Shown: positions 13,693 to 20,809 of the stretch, in pieces
Layout: every line of letters starts with the position of its first letter
Numbering within the stretch: position 1 is the first letter of the stretch
The notes under the pieces: model-generated
Told to the model about the DNA's origin: nothing
The model's database searches: none
The model's input: the letters and a program-made list of their open reading frames with translations, nothing else
Program-made: the position numbers and the translations under genes
Origin: Archangium sp.
Lineage (GTDB): Bacteria; Myxococcota; Myxococcia; Myxococcales; Myxococcaceae
NCBI GenBank assembly: GCA_016793585.1
Contig: JAEUJR010000446.1
Location: forward strand, 1 to 24,018
DNA: 24,018 nucleotides
Direction: 5' to 3'

Positions 13693-14541
13693 GTGACGAC
13701 GCTCCCACAGCGGTTTGGGCCGTACGAGCTGCATGGCCGCATCGCCATCGGTGGGCTCTTCGAGGTGTTCGAAGCGACGCGCTCGAGCAGCACGCGTCGG
13801 CTCGCGCTCGCGCGGGTGCAGTCGTTCGTCGACGAAGAGCTCATCGCCACGATGTTCGAAGACCTGAACCTCGCGGCGCAGGTGAGGCACCCGCACCTGC
13901 TTCGGCTCGAAGACTTCGGCCAGCTCGAGGGGCGCTCGTTCGTCTGCACCGAGCTCGTCGATGGCTTCGACCTGCGCCCACGCAAGGTGACGGCGCCGAC
14001 GGCGGTGGCGGCCGAGGTGTGCGCGCAGCTGTGCGACGCGTTGCAGGTCGCGCATGGCATGGGCGTGGTGCATGGCGACGTTCAGCCCGGCTCCGTGATG
14101 ATCAGCCGTGCGGGTGACGTGAAGCTGCGCGAGCTCGGCCTCGCCCGGTGCCGGCGCGGAGCCATGTCGCACCGCGGAGTGATGGTCGTCCCCATGCAGT
14201 ACCTCTCGCCCGAGCAGCTTCGCGGGGTGCCGCAGACGTTCGCGACCGACGTGTTCTCGATGGGGCTGGTGCTGTTCGAGCTCGTCACCGGTCGCCGGCC
14301 GTTCGAGCACGAGAGTCAGCTTCGAAGCATCAAGGCGACGCTCGACGAGCCGGTCGCTCCAGACGTGATGGCGCTGGTGCCCGCGCCGCTCGCGCCCATC
14401 ATCGAGCGGGCCTTGAGGAAGGAGCCGTTCCAGCGGTTCGAGTCAGCGCAGGCGATGGCCGATGCGCTGAGGGCGGCGGGTGGCGCCGTTCGAAAGGCTC
14501 AGCTCGCCGAGTGGGCCCAGCAGCATGCCAGGGCGAGGTGA
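13693..14541 (+). CDS. Serine/threonine-kinase-fold protein, predicted pseudokinase
   Basis: 282 residues from a GTG, almost exactly one kinase domain with no extra domain or membrane helix. The fold is shown by YELHGRIAIGGLFEVFEATR (glycine loop), HPHLLRLEDFGQLEGRSFVC, VVHGDVQPGSVMI, YLSPEQLRG, FATDVFSMGLVLFELVTGRR and the C-lobe ERALRKEPFQRFESA. Key catalytic positions are changed: the ATP-binding Lys is Ala40 (LALARV), the Glu of helix C is Asp, HRD is HGD (127-129), the following Lys and Asn are Gln131 and Ser134, and DFG is Glu-Leu-Gly (147-149). Only the catalytic-loop Asp129 remains. It is therefore probably inactive and a binding scaffold. It lies between the SDR and a TPR-like membrane protein. 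Confidence 0.9.
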   Translation: MTTLPQRFGPYELHGRIAIGGLFEVFEATRSSSTRRLALARVQSFVDEELIATMFEDLNLAAQVRHPHLLRLEDFGQLEGRSFVCTELVDGFDLRPRKVTAPTAVAAEVCAQLCDALQVAHGMGVVHGDVQPGSVMISRAGDVKLRELGLARCRRGAMSHRGVMVVPMQYLSPEQLRGVPQTFATDVFSMGLVLFELVTGRRPFEHESQLRSIKATLDEPVAPDVMALVPAPLAPIIERALRKEPFQRFESAQAMADALRAAGGAVRKAQLAEWAQQHARAR

Positions 14542-14564
14542 CTCGACTCTGGTACACGGCGTTC

Positions 14565-15356
14565 ATGTCGAGACCCATGCGAACCGTCGTCATCTGGGTG
14601 GTGTTGGTGGTGCTGTTCGTCGCATTCTCGAAGTTCCTCGCCGCGCAGCCGCAGGCGCAAGCCAGCCAGACTGACGAGAGCTTCTGGCTTCCGATGCTGA
14701 GCCAGTTCATTCCGATTCTGGTGCTGTTCCTCGTCTTCGTCGTGTTCCTGCGACGCGCGCAGACGAAGAACCTGCTCGCCACCCAGGGCGTCGCGCTGAT
14801 GAGCCAGGGCCGGTACGCCGAGGCTCTCGAGAAGTTCGAGCAGTATCGAGGAGCGAACCCGAAAGAAGCACCGGGCGCCTTCAACCTCGGTGTCGCGAAG
14901 CTGTGCTTGTGGAAGCTCGAGGGCGCGGCTGACGACCTGAAAGCGGCTGAGCAGCTGGGCGGTCACAAGGTGGCCTCGCTGGTGACGCTCCTTCCCGAGC
15001 ACCTCGCGCTCACGCTGGCGCTGCTCTCTGACCAGGCAGGCGCTCGTCGGAGTCTGGCAGCGCTGCCCGCTGGCAAAGGCGACGCCGGACGAGTCGCGCT
15101 CGCCGAGGCGATTCTGCTCGCTCGTGCTGGAAGCTGGTCGGAGGCCCGCCGCCGGCTCGGCTCATACGAGTCGAAGCAGCTGGCTGGCAGCATCGGGGCC
15201 CTCTCTCGGGCTGTCGACGCGATGTGCGTCGAGTCGCTCACGGGTGAGCTGCGGCACGTCGACCGCATCGCGCTCTTCGGTGAGACCGGGCCGCAGGAGC
15301 TTCGCAAGGCCTGGCCCGAACTCGTCGCCTTCGTCGAACGAGCGCCCGCGTCCTAG
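14565..15356 (+). CDS. Membrane-anchored TPR-like protein
   Basis: 263 residues. Two hydrophobic helices, at about 7-27 and 46-63, are separated by a short polar loop (QPQAQASQTDESFWLPM); basic FLRRAQTKN follows the second. The layout recalls the N-terminus of FtsH but with a much shorter loop. The cytosolic remainder begins with a TPR-like helix pair (LMSQGRYAEALEKFEQYRGA, APGAFNLGVAKLCLWKLEGA), then ADDLKAAEQLGG and further helices (ILLARAGSWSEARRRLGSYE). The ATG at 14565 is used; an ATG four codons later is possible. It follows the pseudokinase stop by 23 bp. TPR domains bind proteins, so it may tether a partner to the membrane. Its stop shares CTAG with the convergent hemerythrin-like gene. 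Confidence 0.75.
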   Translation: MSRPMRTVVIWVVLVVLFVAFSKFLAAQPQAQASQTDESFWLPMLSQFIPILVLFLVFVVFLRRAQTKNLLATQGVALMSQGRYAEALEKFEQYRGANPKEAPGAFNLGVAKLCLWKLEGAADDLKAAEQLGGHKVASLVTLLPEHLALTLALLSDQAGARRSLAALPAGKGDAGRVALAEAILLARAGSWSEARRRLGSYESKQLAGSIGALSRAVDAMCVESLTGELRHVDRIALFGETGPQELRKAWPELVAFVERAPAS

Positions 15357-15985
15357 CCCGCAGCTTCCGACAGCTCGACACCCGGGGCGCGGCGCAGCGC
15401 CATCTCGGCCCGCATCTCTTCGACGTCTTGCCAGTCGAGCAGCCGGCGCACGGCGGGGAAGAGGAGCGACTCCTCGCGCGCCTGGTGTGACTCGAGGCAC
15501 CGCCGCAGGTGCTCCACCGCGCCGCCCAGCTCGAAGCGCACCGTCATCAACCGCGTCGCGTCTCGCGCCACGAGCTGACAGAGGAACGCGACACGAGAGA
15601 TGAGCGCGTGGAGCTGCACGTGCTCGAGCCGCATCGCCGCGATGGTCTGGTCGAGCACCTTGTGACGGCCCGACAACCTCGGCGCGAGCGTCGACTCTTC
15701 GTCGACGAAGTGCACCTCGAGGTGGTGGGTGAAGAACTCGGCGACCCGCTTCGCCGTGGCCGCCGTCGACTCGTCAGCAGGCGCCGCGCACAGCCGCTCG
15801 GCCAGCGACAACATCGAGCGCGCGAAGGCGTGGCTCTGGAGGAAGGCCTCCACCACGTCGTCGGGCATCGGGGTTCGCGTCGCGAGCGGCAACATCTGAA
15901 GCGCAGCGGTGTACCAACCGGCGTCCGCCCCGTCACTCGGCGCACCGACGAATTCGTCGACACACTTCGGCGCCGCGTCACGCAC
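15353..15985 (-). CDS. Hemerythrin-like HHE-domain protein
   Basis: Up to 210 residues. Four helices carry the typical ligands: SHAFARSMLSLAERL; FFTHHLEVHFVDEESTLAPR; RLEHVQLHALISRV; and CLESHQAREESLLFPAVRRL. His and carboxylate residues in such a bundle bind a di-iron centre that senses or stores O2 or NO in known members. The start is uncertain: a GTG at 15985 lies 7 bp after the barrel gene's stop, and an ATG at 15895 gives a 180-residue protein that retains all four helices. Neither has a strong ribosome-binding site. It is the last gene of the SDR-barrel-hemerythrin operon. Confidence 0.78.
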   Translation of the reverse strand: MRDAAPKCVDEFVGAPSDGADAGWYTAALQMLPLATRTPMPDDVVEAFLQSHAFARSMLSLAERLCAAPADESTAATAKRVAEFFTHHLEVHFVDEESTLAPRLSGRHKVLDQTIAAMRLEHVQLHALISRVAFLCQLVARDATRLMTVRFELGGAVEHLRRCLESHQAREESLLFPAVRRLLDWQDVEEMRAEMALRRAPGVELSEAAG

Positions 15986-15991
15986 ACGTCG

Positions 15992-16570
15992 TCAGAACGC
16001 CCAGCCCACGTGCGCCGTCACCACGGGCAACAGCTTGCGAGTCGCTCTCGGCCCTTCGGCGGTCTGCACGTCGAGCGTGCCGGCGACCGGAACCTGAAGG
16101 CCTGCCCACGGCAACACGTAGAAGCCGACCGCGCGAAAGGGGAACCACTGAAAACCCACCTGCGGCGTGACGACGAAGTGGTTCGCTTCGGCTTCGGTGC
16201 GCCCGTCGCGGAGGTATTGAAACTGGTTCCACTGCAGGCGCAGGCCGAAGCCGAGCCCACCGCGCTCGAGGCCGAGACGGAGTTGGTATTGAGCCTCGAG
16301 CCCCGCGCCGCTCCAGCGCACGCTCCACTCGGGTTCGCTGAACGACTCAGGCAACACGACGGAGCGGCCGAACGCGCCGCTCCAGACACCCGAGTAGCCG
16401 AGCACGCCGAAGCGCAGGCCCGGCACGCTGCGAAGCGTCACGTCGACGTTGGCGTCGATGCCGGGCCCGTTGGGCAGGGTGCCGACCCAGAACACCGGGT
16501 CGGTCTCGATGGAGAGCGTCCACGCCGGCTCGGGCGCGGCGCTGAGCAACACGAGGAGCAGCGTCGTCAT
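15992..16570 (-). CDS. Small outer-membrane beta-barrel protein
   Basis: 192 residues. Signal peptide MTTLLLVLLSAAPEPA is short but plausible. The mature protein is a run of amphipathic strands (GLRFGVLGYSGVWSGAFGRS, AGLEAQYQLRLGLERGGLGF, GLRLQWNQFQYL, HFVVTPQVGFQWFPFRAVGF) and ends AHVGWAF, with the terminal Phe recognised by the barrel-assembly machinery. The ATG at 16570 shares its A with the SDR stop (TGATG), so it is translationally coupled; a GTG one codon earlier is less likely. No specific barrel family is recognised. Confidence 0.75.
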   Translation of the reverse strand: MTTLLLVLLSAAPEPAWTLSIETDPVFWVGTLPNGPGIDANVDVTLRSVPGLRFGVLGYSGVWSGAFGRSVVLPESFSEPEWSVRWSGAGLEAQYQLRLGLERGGLGFGLRLQWNQFQYLRDGRTEAEANHFVVTPQVGFQWFPFRAVGFYVLPWAGLQVPVAGTLDVQTAEGPRATRKLLPVVTAHVGWAF

Positions 16571-17379
16571 CACGAGCTCCCTTCCGGGAGCGCGGGCGAC
16601 GAGCGCGGCTTCATCAGGTTGGCCGTCAACCGCGCCGAGACCTCACGCGAGACGAAGCGGCTGGCCTGCGCCGTCCAGTAGTTGCCGAGGCCCGCGATGA
16701 CGTGCGAGCGATTCGATGCGAAGGCCTTCATGGCGACGTCGACGACCGACGCCGGCGTCGCGCGACTGCCCAGCGCGGCTTCTTCGGCGCCCACGCGGTC
16801 GAAGAAGGGGGTGTCGGTGGCGCCCGGGCAGAGCGCGAGCACCTTCACGCCGCGCTCCCGGTTCTCGGCCCACAAGGCCTCGCTGAACGAGAGCACGAAC
16901 GCCTTCGTCGCCCCGTAGACGGCCATGAACGGTACCGGTTGGAATGCGGCGGTCGAGGCGACGTGAATCACGCCTCCACGACGCGCGATGAGGTCGGGCA
17001 GAAACGCGTGCGTCAGCTCGACGAGCCCGCCGACGTTGAGCGCGACTTCTTCTCGCAGCGTCGCCAGCACCTGCGTCTCGAACGCGCCATAGGTGGCGAA
17101 GCCCGCGTTGTTCACCAGCACGTCGCACCGGCAGCCCAGCGCGTGCACGGCCTTCAGAACCCGTTCGCCTGCGCCGGGCACCGAGAGGTCTTCGGCGTGC
17201 GAATGCACTTCGACGCCGTGCTCCTGTTGCAGCCGATCGGCCAGTTGCTCGAGCTTCGGCTGCGAGCGCGCGACCAGCACGAGCCGCGCTCCTTCTCTGG
17301 CGAAGCGCGCTGCGAACGCGGCTCCGATGCCCGTCGAACCACCGCTGATGACCACCGTTTTTCCTCGATACGCCGTCAT
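16570..17379 (-). CDS. Short-chain dehydrogenase/reductase
   Basis: 269 residues. SGGSTGIG at 12-19 is the dinucleotide loop, VARSQPKLEQL at 36-46 suggests NADP(H), NNAG is at 90-93, and the catalytic set is Ser142, Tyr155 and Lys159 (VYGATKAF). A conserved LCPGATDTPFFDRV follows. A GGAGG lies upstream of the ATG at 17379. The gene is divergent from the LysR gene at 17461, the usual layout for a LysR regulator and its target. It heads the operon with the barrel and hemerythrin-like genes, an unusual set that suggests an envelope or redox-linked lipid or small-molecule reduction, though that is speculation. Confidence 0.93.
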   Translation of the reverse strand: MTAYRGKTVVISGGSTGIGAAFAARFAREGARLVLVARSQPKLEQLADRLQQEHGVEVHSHAEDLSVPGAGERVLKAVHALGCRCDVLVNNAGFATYGAFETQVLATLREEVALNVGGLVELTHAFLPDLIARRGGVIHVASTAAFQPVPFMAVYGATKAFVLSFSEALWAENRERGVKVLALCPGATDTPFFDRVGAEEAALGSRATPASVVDVAMKAFASNRSHVIAGLGNYWTAQASRFVSREVSARLTANLMKPRSSPALPEGSS

Positions 17380-17460
17380 GTGTTGCCTCCGTGTTGGTCA
17401 CACAGTGCGCAGTGGAGGGCTTTGTGAGAATGGGCATCGGTGGCACTCTGAGTTCCAGAA

Positions 17461-18345
17461 ATGAAAATCGACCCCGACCTCACCTGGGACGACCTGCGCG
17501 TGCTGCTCGCGGTGCACCGACATCAGAGCTTCAAGGCTGCGGGCGACGTGCTGAAGCTCTCGACCTCGACGACGGCGCGACGCATCGAGGCGCTCGAGGC
17601 CGCCGTGGGGCGCAGCCTGGTGGTGCGAACGCCGCGTGGAACGGTGCTCGACCCGGGCGCGCTGCCGTTCGTCGACCTCGCCGAGACGCTCGAGCTTGGT
17701 CTTCGGGCGGCCCAGCGCACCGAACAGGAGCTCGCCGGCGTCGTGCGAATCTCGACCGGTGATGGCTTCGCTGGCCCGCTCGTGCAGGTGTTGGCCGACC
17801 TTCGGCGCCGCACGCCCGAGACGCAGGTCGAGCTGGTGAGCGAGGCCCGCCTGGCCGACGTGTCACGCCGCGAAGCCGACCTCGCGATTCGCACGGCCCG
17901 AACGTCGTCGGCCGCCGTGGTGGAGCGCCCGCTGGGCACGCTCTCGTTCGGGCTGTACGCCTCGAAGGACTACGTGGAGCGTCGTGTGCACGGCACGTCG
18001 CTCACGCCAGCCGACGTCGAGCGCCTCGACTTCGTCGGGTTCCTGGGGCCGCACGAGCAGCTGCCGCAGGCGAAGTGGCTGCACGGGCTTGGCGCAAGGC
18101 GGTTTGGGTTTCGCGCGAACTCCGACGCGCTCGTGCACGAGGCCGCGCGCCAGTCGCAGGGCGTTGCCGTGCTCGCCGACCTGGTGGGAGACGCCGACCC
18201 GACACTGCAGCGCCTCGAGGTCGCGTCACGGGCGCCGCGCATTCCCGTGTGGCTCGTGTTTCATCGCGAGCTGCGCAGCGTGCCGCGCGTTCGGGCGGTC
18301 GCGCAGGCCATCGAGGTCGCGTTTCGCGCCCGACTTCCCCGATGA
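17461..18345 (+). CDS. LysR-family transcriptional regulator
   Basis: 294 residues. The HTH is at about 7-68: LTWDDLRVLLAVHRHQSFKA, DVLKLSTSTTARRIEALEAA, VGRSLVVRTPRGTVLD. The effector domain follows (VVRISTGDGFAGPLVQVLAD, RREADLAIRTARTSSAAVVE, LGTLSFGLYASKDYV), a pattern common in LysR proteins that control oxidoreductase genes. The ATG at 17461 follows an 81-bp divergent gap with the SDR gene, which it probably controls. No strong operator repeat was found in that gap apart from a 6-bp palindrome TGCGCA. The KirBac gene starts 18 bp after its stop and may be co-transcribed. Confidence 0.95.
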   Translation: MKIDPDLTWDDLRVLLAVHRHQSFKAAGDVLKLSTSTTARRIEALEAAVGRSLVVRTPRGTVLDPGALPFVDLAETLELGLRAAQRTEQELAGVVRISTGDGFAGPLVQVLADLRRRTPETQVELVSEARLADVSRREADLAIRTARTSSAAVVERPLGTLSFGLYASKDYVERRVHGTSLTPADVERLDFVGFLGPHEQLPQAKWLHGLGARRFGFRANSDALVHEAARQSQGVAVLADLVGDADPTLQRLEVASRAPRIPVWLVFHRELRSVPRVRAVAQAIEVAFRARLPR

Positions 18346-18363
18346 GCGGCTAAGCATCAGCGC

Positions 18364-19260
18364 ATGAAGGGAAAACGCGGCAAGGTCTCGCAAGACGACT
18401 TCGTCGTGAGTGGCGTTCGCCGCACGCCGCTTCGCGACCTCTACCACCTGGTGCTGCGCGCGAGCTGGCCTGCGCTGCTGGTGGGGCTCGTGACGTTCGT
18501 GCTCGTGGCGAACGTGCTGTTCGCGCTGCTGTACGTCGAGGTCGGGGGCATCGCGAACGCGCAGCCGGGCAACTTCACCGACGCGTTCTTCTTCAGCATT
18601 CAGACGATGGCCACCATCGGCTACGGCGCGATGTACCCGCAGACGGTGGCCGCGCATGTGGTGGTGGCCATCGAGGCCATCGTCGGTTTGAGCGTGACGG
18701 CGTTGTCGACGGGGCTCGTCTTCACGCGCTTCTCGCAGCCGCGCGCCGAGGTCGTGTTCGCGTCACGGCTCTGCATCTCGCCCGTCGATGGCAAGCCCTC
18801 GCTGCAGTGCCGGCTGGGCAACGACCGTGACGACGTGCTCGTCGAGGCGCAGTTTCACGTCGACGTGTTTCGAACGACCGTCACGAAAGAGGGCAAGACC
18901 ATCTACCGGGGCACCGAGCTGCAGTTGGTGAAGCAGCGCGCCTCGACGCTGGCCCGCACGTGGACGCTCATGCACGTCATCGACGAGCAGAGCCCGTTGT
19001 TCGGGTTGACGCCAGAGACCGCCGCGCAGGTCGAACTCGAGGTGCACCTCTCGGTGGTGGCCATCGACGACACCACGAACCAGACGGTGCACGCGCGCGC
19101 CCGCTACGCGACCGAGGAGATCGTCTGGGGTGCGCGGCCCGGCGACGTCCTCTTCCCAAGGCCCGATGGCAAGTTGACGCTCGCGCTCGAGCGCTTCGAC
19201 GAGATCGAGCCGACGCCGCCGACACCGACGTTTCCGCACGAGTGGCGGCCGCGGAGGTGA
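18364..19260 (+). CDS. KirBac-type inward rectifier potassium channel
   Basis: 298 residues, the usual length. The slide helix region (TPLRDLYHLVLRASWPALLV) leads to transmembrane helix 1 (about 36-57), a pore helix FTDAFFFSIQTMA and the selectivity filter TIGYG at 84-88. Helix 2 follows (about 95-120, VVVAIEAIVGLSVTALSTGL). The C-terminal cytoplasmic domain starts with FSQPRAEVVFASRLCISPVD and includes TLMHVIDEQSPLFGLTPETA, all conserved in KirBac proteins. Such channels conduct K+ and are gated by lipids and ligands; the physiological role in bacteria is unsettled. It abuts the convergent lipoprotein gene: stop codons join in TGATCA. Confidence 0.97.
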   Translation: MKGKRGKVSQDDFVVSGVRRTPLRDLYHLVLRASWPALLVGLVTFVLVANVLFALLYVEVGGIANAQPGNFTDAFFFSIQTMATIGYGAMYPQTVAAHVVVAIEAIVGLSVTALSTGLVFTRFSQPRAEVVFASRLCISPVDGKPSLQCRLGNDRDDVLVEAQFHVDVFRTTVTKEGKTIYRGTELQLVKQRASTLARTWTLMHVIDEQSPLFGLTPETAAQVELEVHLSVVAIDDTTNQTVHARARYATEEIVWGARPGDVLFPRPDGKLTLALERFDEIEPTPPTPTFPHEWRPRR

Positions 19261-19839
19261 TCAGCGCTCGAAGGCCGCCGTCACGCAGCGCTCGACGGGC
19301 ACGGCGACGGGCGTGTCTTCGGCGTGATGCGTGAGCGGCACGCCGCGCACCGAGGTGGTCACGGTCTCCTGCAGCTGTCGCGTGCACGTGCTGGCCGGCG
19401 CATCGAAGCGCAGCACCTCGGTCAGCACGACGCGAATCGAGACCTGCTCGACGCCCGGGTTGCCTTGCAGAATCGACTCGGGGCCGAAGGTGTCGGTGCA
19501 GGCGCCAGCCGCTGCGCACGGCAGGCCCAGCACCGAGACGCGATGGTCGAAGTGGGCGAGCTCGTCGAGGGCGGGCACCGAGACCTTGAGAAACGAGGCG
19601 CCGTAGCCGAGCGCCGAACAGAAGACGGTCGTCTCGTCTAGCGTGAGCGTGGCGGGCGAGGTCACGTCCTTCATTGGCCGCTCAAAGGTGCCCGACTCGA
19701 GCAACCTCGCCGTCTCGACCTTCTTCTCGGGAATCACCGCCGTCACCACGGGTGCCTCGGTGGGCGCTTCGACCCGCTCGTCGACGGGTGAGAACCCGCA
19801 CGCACTGCCCAGCACCATCAACGTCAGGACACTTCTCAT
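19261..19839 (-). CDS. Predicted lipoprotein of unknown function
   Basis: 192 residues from the ATG at 19839, preceded by GAGGAG. The signal MRSVLTLMVLGSACGFSP has a lipobox LGSAC-like sequence with Cys14. A proline/glutamate-rich linker (ERVEAPTEAPVVTAVIPEKK) follows. The rest is a beta-patterned domain with several Cys (FCSALGYG, GLPCAAAGACTDTFG, STCTRQ, VERCVTAAF), probably disulphide-bonded in the periplasm. No family is recognised. It diverges from the LysR gene at 19946 across 106 bp and could be that regulator's target. Confidence 0.7.
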   Translation of the reverse strand: MRSVLTLMVLGSACGFSPVDERVEAPTEAPVVTAVIPEKKVETARLLESGTFERPMKDVTSPATLTLDETTVFCSALGYGASFLKVSVPALDELAHFDHRVSVLGLPCAAAGACTDTFGPESILQGNPGVEQVSIRVVLTEVLRFDAPASTCTRQLQETVTTSVRGVPLTHHAEDTPVAVPVERCVTAAFER

Positions 19840-19911
19840 GAACCGGCTCCTCGTTGGTCGCGCGTGATTGCGCCTGGAGCCTTCGTATCGGCCGGCCAGA
19901 CATTGCGACAA

Positions 19912-19946
19912 TCGATGCCAACCATCGGTGTCATAGTCGGTGCCAA
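19912..19946 (+). promoter_or_regulatory. Three tandem 10-bp repeats before a LysR start
   Basis: TCGATGCCAA (19912-19921), TCGGTGTCAT (19925-19934) and TCGGTGCCAA (19937-19946) fit the consensus TCGRTGYCAW, with start-to-start spacing of 13 and 12 bp. The third copy ends on the A of the LysR ATG. Binding there would block translation or transcription start, so autorepression is plausible. The array also lies in the divergent gap with the lipoprotein gene. Confidence 0.5.
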
Positions 19947-20809
19947 TGTCCATTCAGCAGCGACACATCGGGGCGAACGACCTGTCGTACTTTCTCGAGG
20001 TCTCGACGGTGGGCAGCATCACGCGCGCGGCCGAGCGGCTGGGTATTCGGCAGCCCACCCTGAGCGTCGCGATTCAGCGACTCGAGGCGCGGTTCGGCAC
20101 CGAGCTGCTCATTCGCAACAAGTCGGGTGTCGAGCTGACCCGTGCGGGGCGGCAGCTGGCGACGCGGGCGCGGGCGTTTCTCACCGAGTGGCAGAACCTC
20201 GAGCTCGACGTGTCACGCCACGACGACGAGCCGCGCGGGCGGTTCACCATCGGGTGTCATGTGTCCATCGCGGCGCATTGGTTGCCGGCGACGCTGCCGT
20301 CGATGTTGTCGAGGTGGCCGCGGCTCGAGCTGCAGTTGGTGCACGAGCTGTCACGCAAGGTGAACGACCTGGTCGTGAGTCACGAGCTCGACTTCGGCAT
20401 CGTGGTGAACCCGGTGCGTCACCCGGATCTGGTCGTCCTCGAGCTGGCGAAAGACGTCTTCACCGCGTGGGACCGCACGAACGCACTGTCGGAGACCGTG
20501 CTCTACGACCCGAACCTGTTGCAGGCGCAGTCGATTCTGACGCGCATTCAGCGCCGTGGGTTCTCGTTCAAGCGGAGCGTCACCTCATCGAGCCTCGAGG
20601 TGCTCGCGCGGTTGGCGGCGCAGGGCGGGGGAACAGCGTTGCTGCCCACGCATCTCGCGGCGCAGGTGAGGCCGGTGCTGCGCATTCCGCGTGGCGACCA
20701 GCCTTCGGTCGTCGACTCGGTGTGTCTCGTCTATCGGGCTGATGCGCAGCGTTCACCGGCGGCGAAGGCGCTCGTTGCGGCGCTGAAGCGGGCGACACCG
20801 TCGAGGTGA
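19946..20809 (+). CDS. LysR-family transcriptional regulator
   Basis: 287 residues from the ATG at 19946 (MSIQQRHIGANDLSYFLEVS). The HTH is standard: VSTVGSITRAAERLGIRQPT, LSVAIQRLEARFGTELLIRN, KSGVELTRAGRQLATRA. The effector domain shows RGRFTIGCHVSIAAHWLPAT, HELSRKVNDLVVSHELDFGI and AAQGGGTALLPTHLAAQV. A GTG two codons upstream is possible. It converges directly on the amylase operon (stops joined in TGATCA), so control of that operon is not implied by position; the divergent lipoprotein is the more likely target. Confidence 0.95.
   Translation: MSIQQRHIGANDLSYFLEVSTVGSITRAAERLGIRQPTLSVAIQRLEARFGTELLIRNKSGVELTRAGRQLATRARAFLTEWQNLELDVSRHDDEPRGRFTIGCHVSIAAHWLPATLPSMLSRWPRLELQLVHELSRKVNDLVVSHELDFGIVVNPVRHPDLVVLELAKDVFTAWDRTNALSETVLYDPNLLQAQSILTRIQRRGFSFKRSVTSSSLEVLARLAAQGGGTALLPTHLAAQVRPVLRIPRGDQPSVVDSVCLVYRADAQRSPAAKALVAALKRATPSR

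Noticed and set aside
14565..14800. FtsH protease N-terminus at the TPR-like protein
   Set aside because: The two-helix layout is similar but the loop is far shorter and there is no AAA or zinc-protease domain, so only the topology is comparable.
17380..17460. LysR operator in the gap between the SDR and LysR genes
   Set aside because: Only a 6-bp palindrome (TGCGCA) and weak short arms were found; no T-N11-A element stood out.
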